From Chimaeribacter arupi (GTDB lineage: Bacteria; Pseudomonadota; Gammaproteobacteria; Enterobacterales; Enterobacteriaceae), in contig NZ_PJZI01000041.1 in assembly GCF_002858805.1 (NCBI RefSeq), positions 1 to 41,791 of the forward strand: a DNA stretch of 41,791 nucleotides. The letters run 5' to 3'. The position numbers and the translations under genes are program-made. The notes beneath the pieces are model-generated. The model did no database searches. It worked only from the letters and a program-made list of their open reading frames with translations, and was not told the DNA's origin. How positions within the stretch are numbered: the first letter of the stretch is position 1; each line of letters begins with the position of its first letter. This document shows, piece after piece, positions 16,832 to 26,588 of this stretch.

Positions 16832-17554
16832 ATGCCGGTGATTGCCATTCAGGGGGTACGGGGCGGTGCCGGCGGCAGTGCCGTGACGGCCGGGCTGGCC
16901 TGGGCGCTGCATCAGCTGGCGGAGTCGGTGCTGGTGGTTGACCTCTCGCCGGATAACCTGTTGCGCCTGCATTTCAATATGCCGTTTACCGATGGCCGTG
17001 GCTGGGCACAGGCGTTGCACAACAATCAGCCGTGGCAGAACGCCGCCCTGCGCTACAGCGGCCAGCAGGGCGCTGCACCGCTCGACCTGCTGCCGTTTGG
17101 CCGGGTGCCGCCGGGGCCATTGCCGGCGCACGTGCCGGACGTCGCTGCGCTCTGCCGCGCCGGGCACTACCAGTGGGTGCTGCTCGACCTGCCCGCCGGG
17201 CAGGAAAGCCCGCTTGCGTTGCAGGCGCTGGCGCAGGCTGACCGGCTGTTGCGGGTGGTCACCGCCGAGGGCAATTGCCATGCCCGCCTGCACCAGCAGC
17301 CCACCCCGGCCCACAGCGCGCTGCTGGTCAACCAGTTCACCCCGGCCAGCCAGCTCCAGCAGGATATTTTGCTGCTCTGGCAGCAGAGCCTGCCGGGGCT
17401 GCTGCCGTTTGTGGTACACCGCGATGAGGCGGTCAACGAGGCGCTGGCCGCCAAGCAGCCGGTAGGGGAATACCGTTCACACAGCCTGGCCGCCAAAGAG
17501 ATGACGGTGCTGGCCAACTGGTGCCTGATCAACCTGAAAGGGGGCGCGGCATGA
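16832..17554 (+). CDS. bcsQ: Cellulose synthase ParA/MinD-like ATPase BcsQ
   Basis: The 240-residue SIMIBI (MinD-like) NTPase binds BcsR and sits at the cytoplasmic face of the cellulose synthase. The sequence follows E. coli BcsQ through SPDNLLRLHFN, YQWVLLDLPAG, NCHARLHQQ and AAKQPVGEYRS. The P-loop is GVRGGAGGSAVT: the signature lysine is Arg, as in E. coli, and the Thr residues next to the phosphate are replaced by Gly-Ser, so nucleotide hydrolysis may be weak. The start MPVIAIQ matches E. coli; two upstream codons (16811 GTG, 16814 ATG) are rejected. It overlaps bcsA by ATGA. Confidence 0.93.
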   Translation: MPVIAIQGVRGGAGGSAVTAGLAWALHQLAESVLVVDLSPDNLLRLHFNMPFTDGRGWAQALHNNQPWQNAALRYSGQQGAAPLDLLPFGRVPPGPLPAHVPDVAALCRAGHYQWVLLDLPAGQESPLALQALAQADRLLRVVTAEGNCHARLHQQPTPAHSALLVNQFTPASQLQQDILLLWQQSLPGLLPFVVHRDEAVNEALAAKQPVGEYRSHSLAAKEMTVLANWCLINLKGGAA

Positions 17555-20175
17555 ACCCGTTACGGCTGTTCCTGATGCCGCCGGTGATGGCGGCGCTGCG
17601 CGCCCGTTACCAGGATTACCGCCGCCACCGGGCCGGGGTCGCGGCCAGCGCGCTGATGACGCTCTGGGTGGCGCTGGCCTGGCTGGTGCTGAAGCTGGAA
17701 TCCCCGGTGTGGCAGCCGGTACGCGCCCACCCGCGCCACTGGTTCCCGCATATTGCGCCGCATAAGCCGCAACTGCTGGATGGCCTGCGCTATCTGTTGC
17801 AGGCGGGCTGGCTGTTGCTGACGCTGCCGGGGCGGCAGGTACGCACCCCGCGTGAACGGCGGCTGGTGCCAATCTACACCCGCTGGCGGCAACGGATGAT
17901 TGAGCGGCTCAACCAGTTGCCGGCGCAGATCGGGGCCGGGCGGCTGGCCAGAAAGGCGCAGCGGCAGGTCGGGCGGATGCCGCCCCTGCTGCGGCGGGTG
18001 CTGTATGGCATCACCTGTGCGCTGGCACTGGTGCTGGCGTGGTTCTGTATCTCCCAGCCGTTCGGCCTGTTTGCCCAGTTCACCTTTGTGCTGCTGCTGT
18101 GGGGCATCGCGATGCTGGTGCGCAACATTCCCGGCCGCCTGCCGACTTTGATGCTGATCGTGCTGTCGCTGACCATCTCCTGCCGTTACCTCTGGTGGCG
18201 CTATACCCAGACGCTGAACTGGGATGATTCCCTGAGCCTGATCTTCGGCCTGACGCTGCTGGTGGCGGAAACCTACGCCTGGGTGGTGCTGGTGCTCGGC
18301 TACTTCCAGACCATCTGGCCGCTGAACCGCAAACCGGCCCCGATGCCGGAGGACATCAGCACCTGGCCGCATGTGGATGTGATGGTGCCGACCTATAACG
18401 AAGACCTCAGCGTGGTGCGATCCACCCTGTATGCCGCGCTGGGGATGGACTGGCCCAAAGACAAGCTGGAGGTCTGGCTGCTGGATGACGGCAACCGCCC
18501 GGCGTTCCGCGCCTTTGCCGAAGAGATTGGCGTGCGTTATGTCGCCCGGCCTACCCATGAGCACGCCAAGGCGGGGAACATCAATAACGCGCTGAAACAG
18601 GCCACCGGCGACCTGGTGGCGATCTTTGACTGTGACCACGTGCCGACACGCTCCTTCCTGCAAATGACCGTGGGCTGGTTCTTCAAGGACAAGAAGCTCA
18701 GCATCGTCCAGACGCCGCACCATTTCTTCTCGCCCGACCCGTTTGAGCGCAACCTCGGCCGCTTCCGCCAGGCCCCCAATGAAGGGGCGCTGTTCTATGG
18801 GCTGGTACAGGATGGGAATGACCTGTGGGACGCCACCTTCTTCTGCGGCTCCTGTGCGGTTATCCGCCGGAATGTGCTGAATGAGATTGGCGGCATCGCA
18901 GTGGAGACGGTCACCGAGGATGCGCACACGTCGCTGCGGATGCACCGCCACGGTTACACCTCCGCCTATATCCGCATCCCGCAGGCGGCCGGGCTGGCAA
19001 CAGAGAGCCTGTCGTCACATATCCGCCAGCGCATCCGCTGGGCGCGCGGCATGGTGCAGATCTTCCGGCTCGATAACCCGCTGTTCGGCAAAGGGCTGAA
19101 GCTCTCGCAGCGGCTCTGCTATGTCAACGCCATGATGCACTTCCTCGCCGGGGTGCCGAGGCTTATCTTCCTGCTGGCCCCGCTGGCGTTCCTGCTGTTC
19201 CACGCTTACATCATCTACGCCCCGGCGCTGGCGATTGTGCTCTATGTGTTCCCGCATATGGTACATGCCAGCCTCACCAACTCACGCATCCAGGGCAAGT
19301 TCCGCCATTCGTTCTGGAGTGAGATCTACGAGACGGTGCTGGCCTGGTATATCGCCCGGCCCACCACCGTGGCGCTGTTCCGCCCGCATGGCGGGGTGTT
19401 TGACGTGACGGCCAAGGGCGGGCTGGTGGAAGAGTCCTATGTGGACTGGAAAATCTCCCAGCCTTACCGGGTGCTGATGCTGCTGAACCTCGCCGGCCTT
19501 ATTTTTGCGGTCTGGCGGTTCGTCTGGGGGCTGCCGGATGAGCGCTTCACCGTGCTGGTGAGCGTGGCCTGGGTTATCTACAACATGATTATCCTCGGCG
19601 GTGCCACGGCAGTGGCGTTTGAGGCGAAACAGGTACGGCAGGCACACCGCGTCGAGATCACGCTGCCGGCCGCGCTGATGCGCCCGGACGGCCATATGTT
19701 CCCCTGTACGCTGCGTGATTACTCCGACGGCGGCGTGGGGGTGGAGGTGGACGATGCCGCCGAGCACTTCCGCCGGGGGGAGAGTATTCACCTGCTGCTG
19801 CGGCGCGGCGACCAGGAGTTCATCTTCCCCTGTGTGATCACCCGCCAGTTCGGCAACCGGCTGGGGATGCACACCGATAACCTCACCGTGCAGCAACAGA
19901 TCGATTTTGTGCAGTGCACCTTTGCCCGCGCCGATACCTGGGTTATCCAGGGCGACAGCTTCCCCGAAGACCGGCCGCTGGCCAGTTTGCGGGAGGTGAT
20001 GGCGCTCGGCATCCGTGGCTATCTGCGGATGGCGGAACACCTGCCGGCGTTTATCCGCCCGGTGGTGCAACTCTTTACTTCTCTTTTCGCTGGGGTGCTG
20101 TCACTGGTTCCCCGCGGCGTATCGGCTCTACCCGTGGCGCATGGGGCGCAACGGGCAGCGAACTCACCAAGATGA
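17551..20175 (+). CDS. bcsA: Cellulose synthase catalytic subunit BcsA (UDP-forming)
   Basis: This inner-membrane GT2 synthase polymerises UDP-glucose into beta-1,4-glucan and pushes the chain out through its own channel. It has 874 residues, like E. coli (872). The motifs are all present: DDG (Asp312-313), DCD (360-362), TED (455-457) and QRIRW (493-497). The C-terminal PilZ domain has the c-di-GMP-binding RxxxR (Arg696-Arg700) and DxSxxG (Asp723-Gly728), so activation by cyclic di-GMP should be intact. The start at 17551 overlaps the bcsQ stop. Helices lie on both sides of the catalytic domain. Nothing suggests damage. Confidence 0.97.
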   Translation: MNPLRLFLMPPVMAALRARYQDYRRHRAGVAASALMTLWVALAWLVLKLESPVWQPVRAHPRHWFPHIAPHKPQLLDGLRYLLQAGWLLLTLPGRQVRTPRERRLVPIYTRWRQRMIERLNQLPAQIGAGRLARKAQRQVGRMPPLLRRVLYGITCALALVLAWFCISQPFGLFAQFTFVLLLWGIAMLVRNIPGRLPTLMLIVLSLTISCRYLWWRYTQTLNWDDSLSLIFGLTLLVAETYAWVVLVLGYFQTIWPLNRKPAPMPEDISTWPHVDVMVPTYNEDLSVVRSTLYAALGMDWPKDKLEVWLLDDGNRPAFRAFAEEIGVRYVARPTHEHAKAGNINNALKQATGDLVAIFDCDHVPTRSFLQMTVGWFFKDKKLSIVQTPHHFFSPDPFERNLGRFRQAPNEGALFYGLVQDGNDLWDATFFCGSCAVIRRNVLNEIGGIAVETVTEDAHTSLRMHRHGYTSAYIRIPQAAGLATESLSSHIRQRIRWARGMVQIFRLDNPLFGKGLKLSQRLCYVNAMMHFLAGVPRLIFLLAPLAFLLFHAYIIYAPALAIVLYVFPHMVHASLTNSRIQGKFRHSFWSEIYETVLAWYIARPTTVALFRPHGGVFDVTAKGGLVEESYVDWKISQPYRVLMLLNLAGLIFAVWRFVWGLPDERFTVLVSVAWVIYNMIILGGATAVAFEAKQVRQAHRVEITLPAALMRPDGHMFPCTLRDYSDGGVGVEVDDAAEHFRRGESIHLLLRRGDQEFIFPCVITRQFGNRLGMHTDNLTVQQQIDFVQCTFARADTWVIQGDSFPEDRPLASLREVMALGIRGYLRMAEHLPAFIRPVVQLFTSLFAGVLSLVPRGVSALPVAHGAQRAANSPR

Positions 20176-22439
20176 TGACACCCATGATGAGACTATTGAC
20201 CTGTTTTATTGCCGCCCTGTTCAGCCTGAATGCGATGGCCCGGCTTCCGGTAACGCCCCTGGCCGCCTCCCCGGAGACGGTAACCCCGGAGACCGGCAGC
20301 GCCCCGGCCCCGGTACGTGACAGGCAGATCGCTTTCCCGCAACTCGCGCCGCCGCCCGGTGCCTTTGTACTGCGCGGTATCGCCCCGGAAGGGCAGATTG
20401 AATTCGGGGTACGCAGTGATGAGGTGGTGACCCAGGCGACCCTGAACCTCCAGTTTACGCCGTCACCGTCCCTGATCCCGGTGGAGTCCCAGCTGAAGGT
20501 CTACCTGAATGACCAGCTGATGGGGGTGGTCGCCATCGGTGCCGATCAGCTGGGTAAACCCAACCAGGCCCAGTTGCCGATCGACCCGCGCTATATCACC
20601 GATTTCAACCGGCTGCGGCTGGTGTTTATCGGCCATTATCAGCGTATGTGTGAGAACCCGTCCAACAGCACCCTGTGGGTGGACATCGGGAAAGGCAGCT
20701 CGCTGGATCTGCGTTACCAGAAACTGCCGGTGGATAACGATCTCTCCCATTTCCCGGAGCCGTTCTTCGACGCGCGGGATAACCAGCCGCTGACCCTGCC
20801 GATGGTGTTTGCCGCCCAGCCCGGCCTCGGGATGCAACAGGCCGCGGCGAAACTCGCGTCCTGGTTCGGTACCCGCGCACAATGGCGCGGACAGCATTTC
20901 CCGGTGCTCTACAACCAACTGCCGGAGAGCCATGCGGTGGTGTTCGCCACCAATGACCAACGCCCCGATTTCCTGCGCGCACTGCCGCCGGTCACCGGGC
21001 CGACGGTACAGATGATGTCGCACCCCGATAACCCCTATGTGAAGCTGCTGGTGGTGATGGGGCGTAACGATCAGGACCTGGTGCAGGCCGTGACCGGCAT
21101 CGCCCAGGGGAATGTGTTGTTCCGCGGGCAACAGGTGGCGGTGAATAAAGTCGAGCAACTCGCGCCGCGCCAGCCGTACGACGCGCCGTTCTGGGTACGT
21201 ACCGACCGGCCGATGACCCTGGGCGAACTGAAAACCTATCCGGAACAGCTCCAGGCCGACGGTATCCAGCCTTACCCGATTGCGCTCAGCCTGAACCTGC
21301 CGCCGGATCTGTTCCTGATCCGCAGCTCCGGTATCACCATGCAGCTGAAATACCGCTATACGCCGCCGGAGCTGGCGAACACCTCCCGGTTGAGCGTCCA
21401 CCTGAATAACCAGTTTGTGCGCGCCTTCACCCTGCAAACCGGCACCCGTGACAGTACACAACTGCTGCGCCTGCCGCTGCTTGGCCTGTCAGAAGCGGGG
21501 CAGAAAGTCTCTATCCCGGCGCTGAAGCTCGGCGCGCTGAACCAGATGCGCTTTGACTTCGAATACACCTCGCTGATTTCCAGCAGCCGTACCGACCGCT
21601 GTGAGACCTTTACCAGCGTCAATAACCATGTGGTGGTCGACGACAGCTCTACCATCGACTTCTCCGGCTACCGCCACTTTATGGCCATGCCGGATCTGCG
21701 CGCCTTTATCAATGCCGGTTTCCCGTTCAGCCGGCTGGCCGACCTCTCGCAGACGCTGGTGCTGGTGACGCCGCAACCGCAACCGGCACAGCTGACGGCG
21801 CTGCTCGATACCCTCGGGCGCATCGGTTCACAGACCGGTTACCCGGCACTGGGGGTAACCATCAGCGATGACTGGGCGAAAGCGAAACAGGCGGATGCCG
21901 ATATCCTGATGATTGGCGCACTGCCTGCCGACCTGCGCAGCGACAAGTCGATGAGCCTGCTGATGGACGCTACACAAGGCGCGGTGACACAACCGAAACG
22001 GCAATCGCCGCTGCCGGATAACAGCGGGCCGGATGCCGATGCCCAGCCCGACAGCCGTACCACCATCAGCGCCGCTGACCCTGTGGCCGCGCTGGTGGGC
22101 GTGCAGTCGCCTTACCATGAGCAACGCAGCATTGTGGCACTCCTGGCAGATTCCACCGCCGGGCAAAGCCTGATGAATGACGCCTTGCAGGACAGCGGCA
22201 AACGCGCGGCGGTAAGCGGCTCGGTGGCCGTGGTGCGCGCCTCCGGGGTCAACAGCCTGCGGGTCGGCGATGTTTATTTCGTCGGCCACCTGCCGTGGTG
22301 GGAACAGGCCTGGAACATGCTGGCCACCCATCCGGGCTGGCTGGCCGTGATGGCCGCGGTGCTGGTGGTGCTGGTGGCATTGCTGCTGTGGCGTGCGCTG
22401 CGCCTGCTGAGCCGCCGTCGCGTGATCTCTGAGGATTAA
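20172..22439 (+). CDS. bcsB: Cellulose synthase periplasmic subunit BcsB
   Basis: This periplasmic partner of BcsA is anchored by one C-terminal helix, and it guides the glucan to BcsC. It has 755 residues, with a signal peptide around LLTCFIAALFSLNAMA. The family segments FAAQPGLGMQQAA, FPVLYNQLPESHAVVFATNDQRPDFLR and SLRVGDVYFVGHLPWWEQ match E. coli BcsB closely. The terminal anchor is AVMAAVLVVLVALLLW followed by basic residues. The start ATG overlaps the bcsA stop by 4 bp; the frame is open far upstream inside bcsA, but that stretch is a shadow. The next gene begins only 2 nt later, leaving no room for bcsZ. Confidence 0.95.
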   Translation: MMTPMMRLLTCFIAALFSLNAMARLPVTPLAASPETVTPETGSAPAPVRDRQIAFPQLAPPPGAFVLRGIAPEGQIEFGVRSDEVVTQATLNLQFTPSPSLIPVESQLKVYLNDQLMGVVAIGADQLGKPNQAQLPIDPRYITDFNRLRLVFIGHYQRMCENPSNSTLWVDIGKGSSLDLRYQKLPVDNDLSHFPEPFFDARDNQPLTLPMVFAAQPGLGMQQAAAKLASWFGTRAQWRGQHFPVLYNQLPESHAVVFATNDQRPDFLRALPPVTGPTVQMMSHPDNPYVKLLVVMGRNDQDLVQAVTGIAQGNVLFRGQQVAVNKVEQLAPRQPYDAPFWVRTDRPMTLGELKTYPEQLQADGIQPYPIALSLNLPPDLFLIRSSGITMQLKYRYTPPELANTSRLSVHLNNQFVRAFTLQTGTRDSTQLLRLPLLGLSEAGQKVSIPALKLGALNQMRFDFEYTSLISSSRTDRCETFTSVNNHVVVDDSSTIDFSGYRHFMAMPDLRAFINAGFPFSRLADLSQTLVLVTPQPQPAQLTALLDTLGRIGSQTGYPALGVTISDDWAKAKQADADILMIGALPADLRSDKSMSLLMDATQGAVTQPKRQSPLPDNSGPDADAQPDSRTTISAADPVAALVGVQSPYHEQRSIVALLADSTAGQSLMNDALQDSGKRAAVSGSVAVVRASGVNSLRVGDVYFVGHLPWWEQAWNMLATHPGWLAVMAAVLVVLVALLLWRALRLLSRRRVISED

Positions 22440-22441
22440 CC

Positions 22442-25400
22442 ATGCGGACTTCTTTTCTGCGGCCGGTTTTGCCGCTGGCCCTGAGCCTGACGCTGATGCC
22501 GCTGGCCCAGGCGGTGGAGCAGGCCGTTGCGCCGCCGGCGGCCGGGGCCGTTTCCCCCGAAACCTGGCTGCTGGAGCAGGTACGGCTGGGCGAGGCGACC
22601 TTCCAGGACGCCCTGGTGCAGCAGTCCCTGCACCGGCTGGAGCTGATGAGCCCCAACAACCCGCAGGTGATCGCCGCGCACCTGCGGCTGGCGCTGCGCC
22701 AGGGCAATGTCCCGCAGGCGCAACAGCAGCTCACCAAATTACAACAGATCGCCCCGGATGCGGCGATCACCCGGCAGTCTGCGGTACTGGTGGCGCTGAC
22801 CCAACCAACGGGCCGCCAGCAGCTGCAACAGGCGCGGTTGCTGGCGACCGCGGGCAGGCTGGTTGAGGCGCGCGCCGCCTATGACGCCGCCTTTAACGGG
22901 CCGCCGCCGGGCATCGATCTGGCGGTGGAGTACTGGCGGCTGGTCGCCCGGCTGCCGCAACAGGCCCCGGAGGCGATCCGGGCGTTGCAGGCACTGGACC
23001 AACAGACCCCCGGCAACAGCCAGTTACGGCTGGCGCTGGCGCAGATGCTGTTCAGCCAGAACCAGGAGGACGAAGGCTATGCGATGTTGCAGAAGGCGGC
23101 GCAGGATGCCACCGGGCGTGACGCCGCCGGGGAACTTTGGCTGGCCCGTATAAAACAGCAGACCGTGACGCCCCAGAGCCTGGCCGCGCTGGACCGCTAC
23201 CTCACGGTGTTTGACAGCGGCGCACCGGCCACCGCCGGGCAGCAGGAGCGGGCGCGGCAACAGGCCATGCTGGCTGACCCCAACTATCAGGCGCGGCTGC
23301 GCGGGCTGGCACAGGTGGAGGGCGGCAGCGGCAAAGAGGCGATTGCGGCGCTGCAACAGGCGTTACGCGCCTCACCGGACGACCCGGATGTGCTGGGCGC
23401 GCTCGGCATCGCCTATGCGCGATCCGGCGACCGGGCGCGGGCGATCACGCTGTTTGAGCAGGCGCAAAAAGTCGATAACAACGGGTTCGAAGGCGACAAA
23501 TGGATCAGCCTGATTAATTCCAACCGTTACTGGTTGCTGATTGAGCAGGGCGACAAGGCGTTACAGGCGAAAGACATCGCCGGGGCGGAGCGCGCCTACC
23601 AGCAGGCGGTGCCGCTGGAGAAAGAGGACCCTTATGCCACGCTGGGGCTGGGTGATGCCGCGCTGGCCCGCAACGATCCGGCCGCCGCAGAGCGCTATTA
23701 CCAGCAGGCGCGGCGCATTGACCCGGCCAATGAAGGCGCGGTGCGCGGGCTGACCAACGTTTACCTGCAACAGTCCCCGGAGAAGGCGCTGGCGTTTATC
23801 AATGGCCTGTCGGCGGCGCAGCGCAAACCGCTGGCCGACACCCTCAACCGGTTGCAGGGCGATATACTGAGCGCGAAGGCCGATCAGTTCAGCCAGCAAC
23901 AGCAGTGGCGTGAGGCGGCTGCCGCGTATGGTGAAGCCCGGCGTTACGCGCCGGATGACGTCTGGCTGGCGTACCGGCAGGCCGGGGCGCTGCGGCAGAT
24001 CGGGCAGGGTGCGGAGGCGGACCGGCTGTTCCGTGATTTCATGGCTGCCCATCCGCCCGGCGAACAGCAAAACTACGCGTACGCGCTCTATCTCTCCGGC
24101 CAGGATCAGGATGCACAGGCGCTGGCGACCCTCAACCGCCTGCCGCGCGCCCAGTGGTCACAGAACATGAAGGAGCTTGAACAGCGGCTGCAACAGCAAC
24201 AGACGCTGGATCGCGCCCTGGCACTGCGTGCCGCAGGCAACCGGGCGGCGGCCGAAGCCCTGTTACGCAGCCAGCCGCGCCAGACCGCCATTGACCTCAC
24301 GCTGGCTGACTGGGCGCTGGAAGATGGGGACTACGCGGCTGCCCGCCAGGGCTATCAGGCGGTGCTTACCGCTGACCCTGCCAATCTGGATGCGCAACTG
24401 GGGCTGACGGATGTGGCGGTGGCGCAAGGTGACAACGTCACGGCGCGTACCCAGCTACAGCAGCTGGAGAGCCGCCCGGCAGACACCCTGACCCTTAACC
24501 AGCAGCGCCGCATCGCCACTGCCTGGCAGGCCGTGGGCGAGCCGCAACGTGCCGCCCGGCTGCTGACGGCGCTCAAACCGGCTGCCCGGCAGGCGGAGCC
24601 GGGGCTGACCCCGGCGCTGATCTTCCGGGACAGCGCCCGTATTGAACAGCAGCAGGGGCAGTATGCACTGGCGCGCGAGGATTACGGGCTGGCAATGGTC
24701 GCCAGCGGGATAACGCCCGCGGTGCCGCAAGACAATGACAGCTACACCCGGCTGACGCGCAACCAGGCCACGGATGACTGGCTGAAACGCGGCATCCGTG
24801 CCGATGCAGCAGACGCATACCGCCAGCAGGACGTCACCTTTACCCTCGACCATGACAACTCCGCCTCCAGCGGCACGCCGGGGTATTCCGATTTCAGCGC
24901 CAACACCACCATGGCGCAGGCTGATATGCCGCTCTATGACGGCCACGCGTTTTTACGCAGCGACTATGTGCACATTGATGCCGGCACCTTTGAGACCAGC
25001 GACGGCAGTTACAGCGAAGATTTCGGGACCTGTTCCAGCGTCGCCTGTACCACGGACAGAAGCCAGACCGCCAGCGGCGCAAGCATTGCCGCGGGCTGGC
25101 GTAACGACCGCTGGAACGCCGACATCGGCACCACGCCACTGGGCTTCGAGGTAGTCGACTGGGTGGGCGGCATCAGCTACAGCGGTGACTGGCGGCAGAT
25201 TGGCTGGACGGCCACCGCCTCCCGCCGCCCGATCTCCAGCTCGCTGCTGGCGTTCGCCGGGGCCAAAGACCCGAACACCGGCACCACCTGGGGCGGGGTA
25301 CGCGCGACCGGCATCAGCCTGAGCGGCAGTTACGATCAGGGCGAGGCAAACGGCGTCTGGAGCGATCTCAGCGTCCACCAGATCACCGGCAAAAACGTCG

Positions 25401-25945
25401 AGGACAACCAGCGTGAACGCCTGATGGCCGGTTACTACTACAAGCTGATTAACGAGGACAACCGCCGCGCCACCATCGGCCTCAACAGCATGTTATGGCA
25501 TTACCAGAAGGATCTCAGCGGTTACTCGTTGGGACAGGGCGGTTACTACAGCCCGCAGCAATACTTCTCCCTGGCGGTGCCGGTGAACTATCGCCAGCGC
25601 ACCGAGAACTGGTCATGGCAGCTGGGCGGGTCGGTATCGTGGTCACGCTCGAAAACCGAAAGCCAGCGCCGCTACCCGCTGGGCGGGCTGATTCCCACCG
25701 CCTACACCAACCGGGATGACGTCAGCGAGGGCAGCAGCAGTACCGGCATTGGTTACACGTTGCAGGCCCAGCTTGAGCGGCGGCTCACTTCCCACTGGAC
25801 GCTGGGTGCCGGGGTCGATATCCAGCAGGCCGAGGATTACACCCCGAGCCATTTCCAGATCTATCTCCGTTATTCCGTCGGCGGCTGGCAAGGGGATCTG
25901 GATACTCCGCCACAGCCTTTGACACCGTATGCGGATTTTAAATAA
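22442..25945 (+). CDS. bcsC: Cellulose export outer-membrane protein BcsC
   Basis: The 1167-residue export subunit (E. coli 1157) has a signal peptide ending near PLAQAVEQ. A long periplasmic array of TPR repeats follows, rich in Ala, Gln, Arg and Leu, to about residue 780. The C-terminal 16-strand beta-barrel runs from about residue 800 (TFTLDHDNSASSG) to the end (GGWQGDLDTPP). It carries cellulose, with phosphoethanolamine added by BcsG, across the periplasm and outer membrane. A GAGGA box at the end of bcsB precedes the ATG. In most relatives bcsZ separates bcsB and bcsC; here they are adjacent. A terminator lies 36 bp after the stop. Confidence 0.96.
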   Translation: MRTSFLRPVLPLALSLTLMPLAQAVEQAVAPPAAGAVSPETWLLEQVRLGEATFQDALVQQSLHRLELMSPNNPQVIAAHLRLALRQGNVPQAQQQLTKLQQIAPDAAITRQSAVLVALTQPTGRQQLQQARLLATAGRLVEARAAYDAAFNGPPPGIDLAVEYWRLVARLPQQAPEAIRALQALDQQTPGNSQLRLALAQMLFSQNQEDEGYAMLQKAAQDATGRDAAGELWLARIKQQTVTPQSLAALDRYLTVFDSGAPATAGQQERARQQAMLADPNYQARLRGLAQVEGGSGKEAIAALQQALRASPDDPDVLGALGIAYARSGDRARAITLFEQAQKVDNNGFEGDKWISLINSNRYWLLIEQGDKALQAKDIAGAERAYQQAVPLEKEDPYATLGLGDAALARNDPAAAERYYQQARRIDPANEGAVRGLTNVYLQQSPEKALAFINGLSAAQRKPLADTLNRLQGDILSAKADQFSQQQQWREAAAAYGEARRYAPDDVWLAYRQAGALRQIGQGAEADRLFRDFMAAHPPGEQQNYAYALYLSGQDQDAQALATLNRLPRAQWSQNMKELEQRLQQQQTLDRALALRAAGNRAAAEALLRSQPRQTAIDLTLADWALEDGDYAAARQGYQAVLTADPANLDAQLGLTDVAVAQGDNVTARTQLQQLESRPADTLTLNQQRRIATAWQAVGEPQRAARLLTALKPAARQAEPGLTPALIFRDSARIEQQQGQYALAREDYGLAMVASGITPAVPQDNDSYTRLTRNQATDDWLKRGIRADAADAYRQQDVTFTLDHDNSASSGTPGYSDFSANTTMAQADMPLYDGHAFLRSDYVHIDAGTFETSDGSYSEDFGTCSSVACTTDRSQTASGASIAAGWRNDRWNADIGTTPLGFEVVDWVGGISYSGDWRQIGWTATASRRPISSSLLAFAGAKDPNTGTTWGGVRATGISLSGSYDQGEANGVWSDLSVHQITGKNVEDNQRERLMAGYYYKLINEDNRRATIGLNSMLWHYQKDLSGYSLGQGGYYSPQQYFSLAVPVNYRQRTENWSWQLGGSVSWSRSKTESQRRYPLGGLIPTAYTNRDDVSEGSSSTGIGYTLQAQLERRLTSHWTLGAGVDIQQAEDYTPSHFQIYLRYSVGGWQGDLDTPPQPLTPYADFK

Positions 25946-25974
25946 CAGGTAATAATCGCCACAAGGTTAATTAA

Positions 25975-26430
25975 TCAAGTAAGCAGCACTGTTAATTCGG
26001 GGCTGCTTTCTTTTTTGAGTAAGCAGGAAAATAAATTGATTGCCGTTGCTTTATTCTGCGAAGATTGTGCGCCTGACGAGATAACTATGACGAGAAAAAG
26101 ATAAACTAATCCGGGCCCTAAAAAGGAATGAACAAACGCGGACGGTCTTTGATATCGCCTGGATTGGTTCAATTTTTGGAACGGGCTGATAAGCGAAAGG
26201 GAGTCTACAGCTAAAGAATCCCATTTGCTAAAACCATTGAAATACATGGTAATTAATGCTGAAATCAATGTCGCTGCATCAAAATTAGTTACAACAAACA
26301 AAGCACTTCTAATAAATAACCCTGTCGCGATAAAAAAGGGGATTAATAAAGAAAAACAAGATGCTTTAAGTGTTGAGCAGAAGAAAAGGGCACGGGTAAT
26401 ACCGATGCGAGAATTATCTCAGGGGGCGTA
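25975..26430 (-). pseudogene. Remnant of an inner-membrane protein
   Basis: A minus-strand frame is open for about 150 codons between stops but lacks a credible ATG and ribosome site. It has membrane-like stretches (SLLIPFFIATGLFIRSALFV, LVYLFLVIVISS) with low GC, unlike the flanking genes. The first stretch faintly recalls the N-terminus of LTA-synthase/sulfatase-like membrane enzymes, but this was not tested. It overlaps the bcsC terminator, which argues against an active gene. Confidence 0.35.
25981..26016 (+). terminator. Intrinsic terminator of bcsRQABC
   Basis: AAGCAGC (25981-25987) pairs with GCTGCTT (26002-26008) across a 14-nt loop and is followed by a T-rich tail to 26016. Confidence 0.65.
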
Positions 26431-26588
26431 ATATCAGGGCATTGATAAGGATCAAGGGCATGGAAAACAATTGAACAGGGCATTTTCTTGCACCTGTCTT
26501 ATACCAGGGGCATGGCATTATCATCCTGTTATGCGTCGTATGGAAAATGCAGCCATACTGATGATCGGGCAGTCTATCAGGAGGCATC

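Noticed and set aside
17560-18951. 463-codon open frame opposite bcsA
   Set aside because: Shadow of a conserved gene with all catalytic motifs; the reverse translation has no domain-like pattern.
19914-20171. N-terminal extension of bcsB
   Set aside because: The extra 86 codons lie inside bcsA and would place the signal peptide in mid-protein; the ATGA overlap at 20172 is the normal junction.
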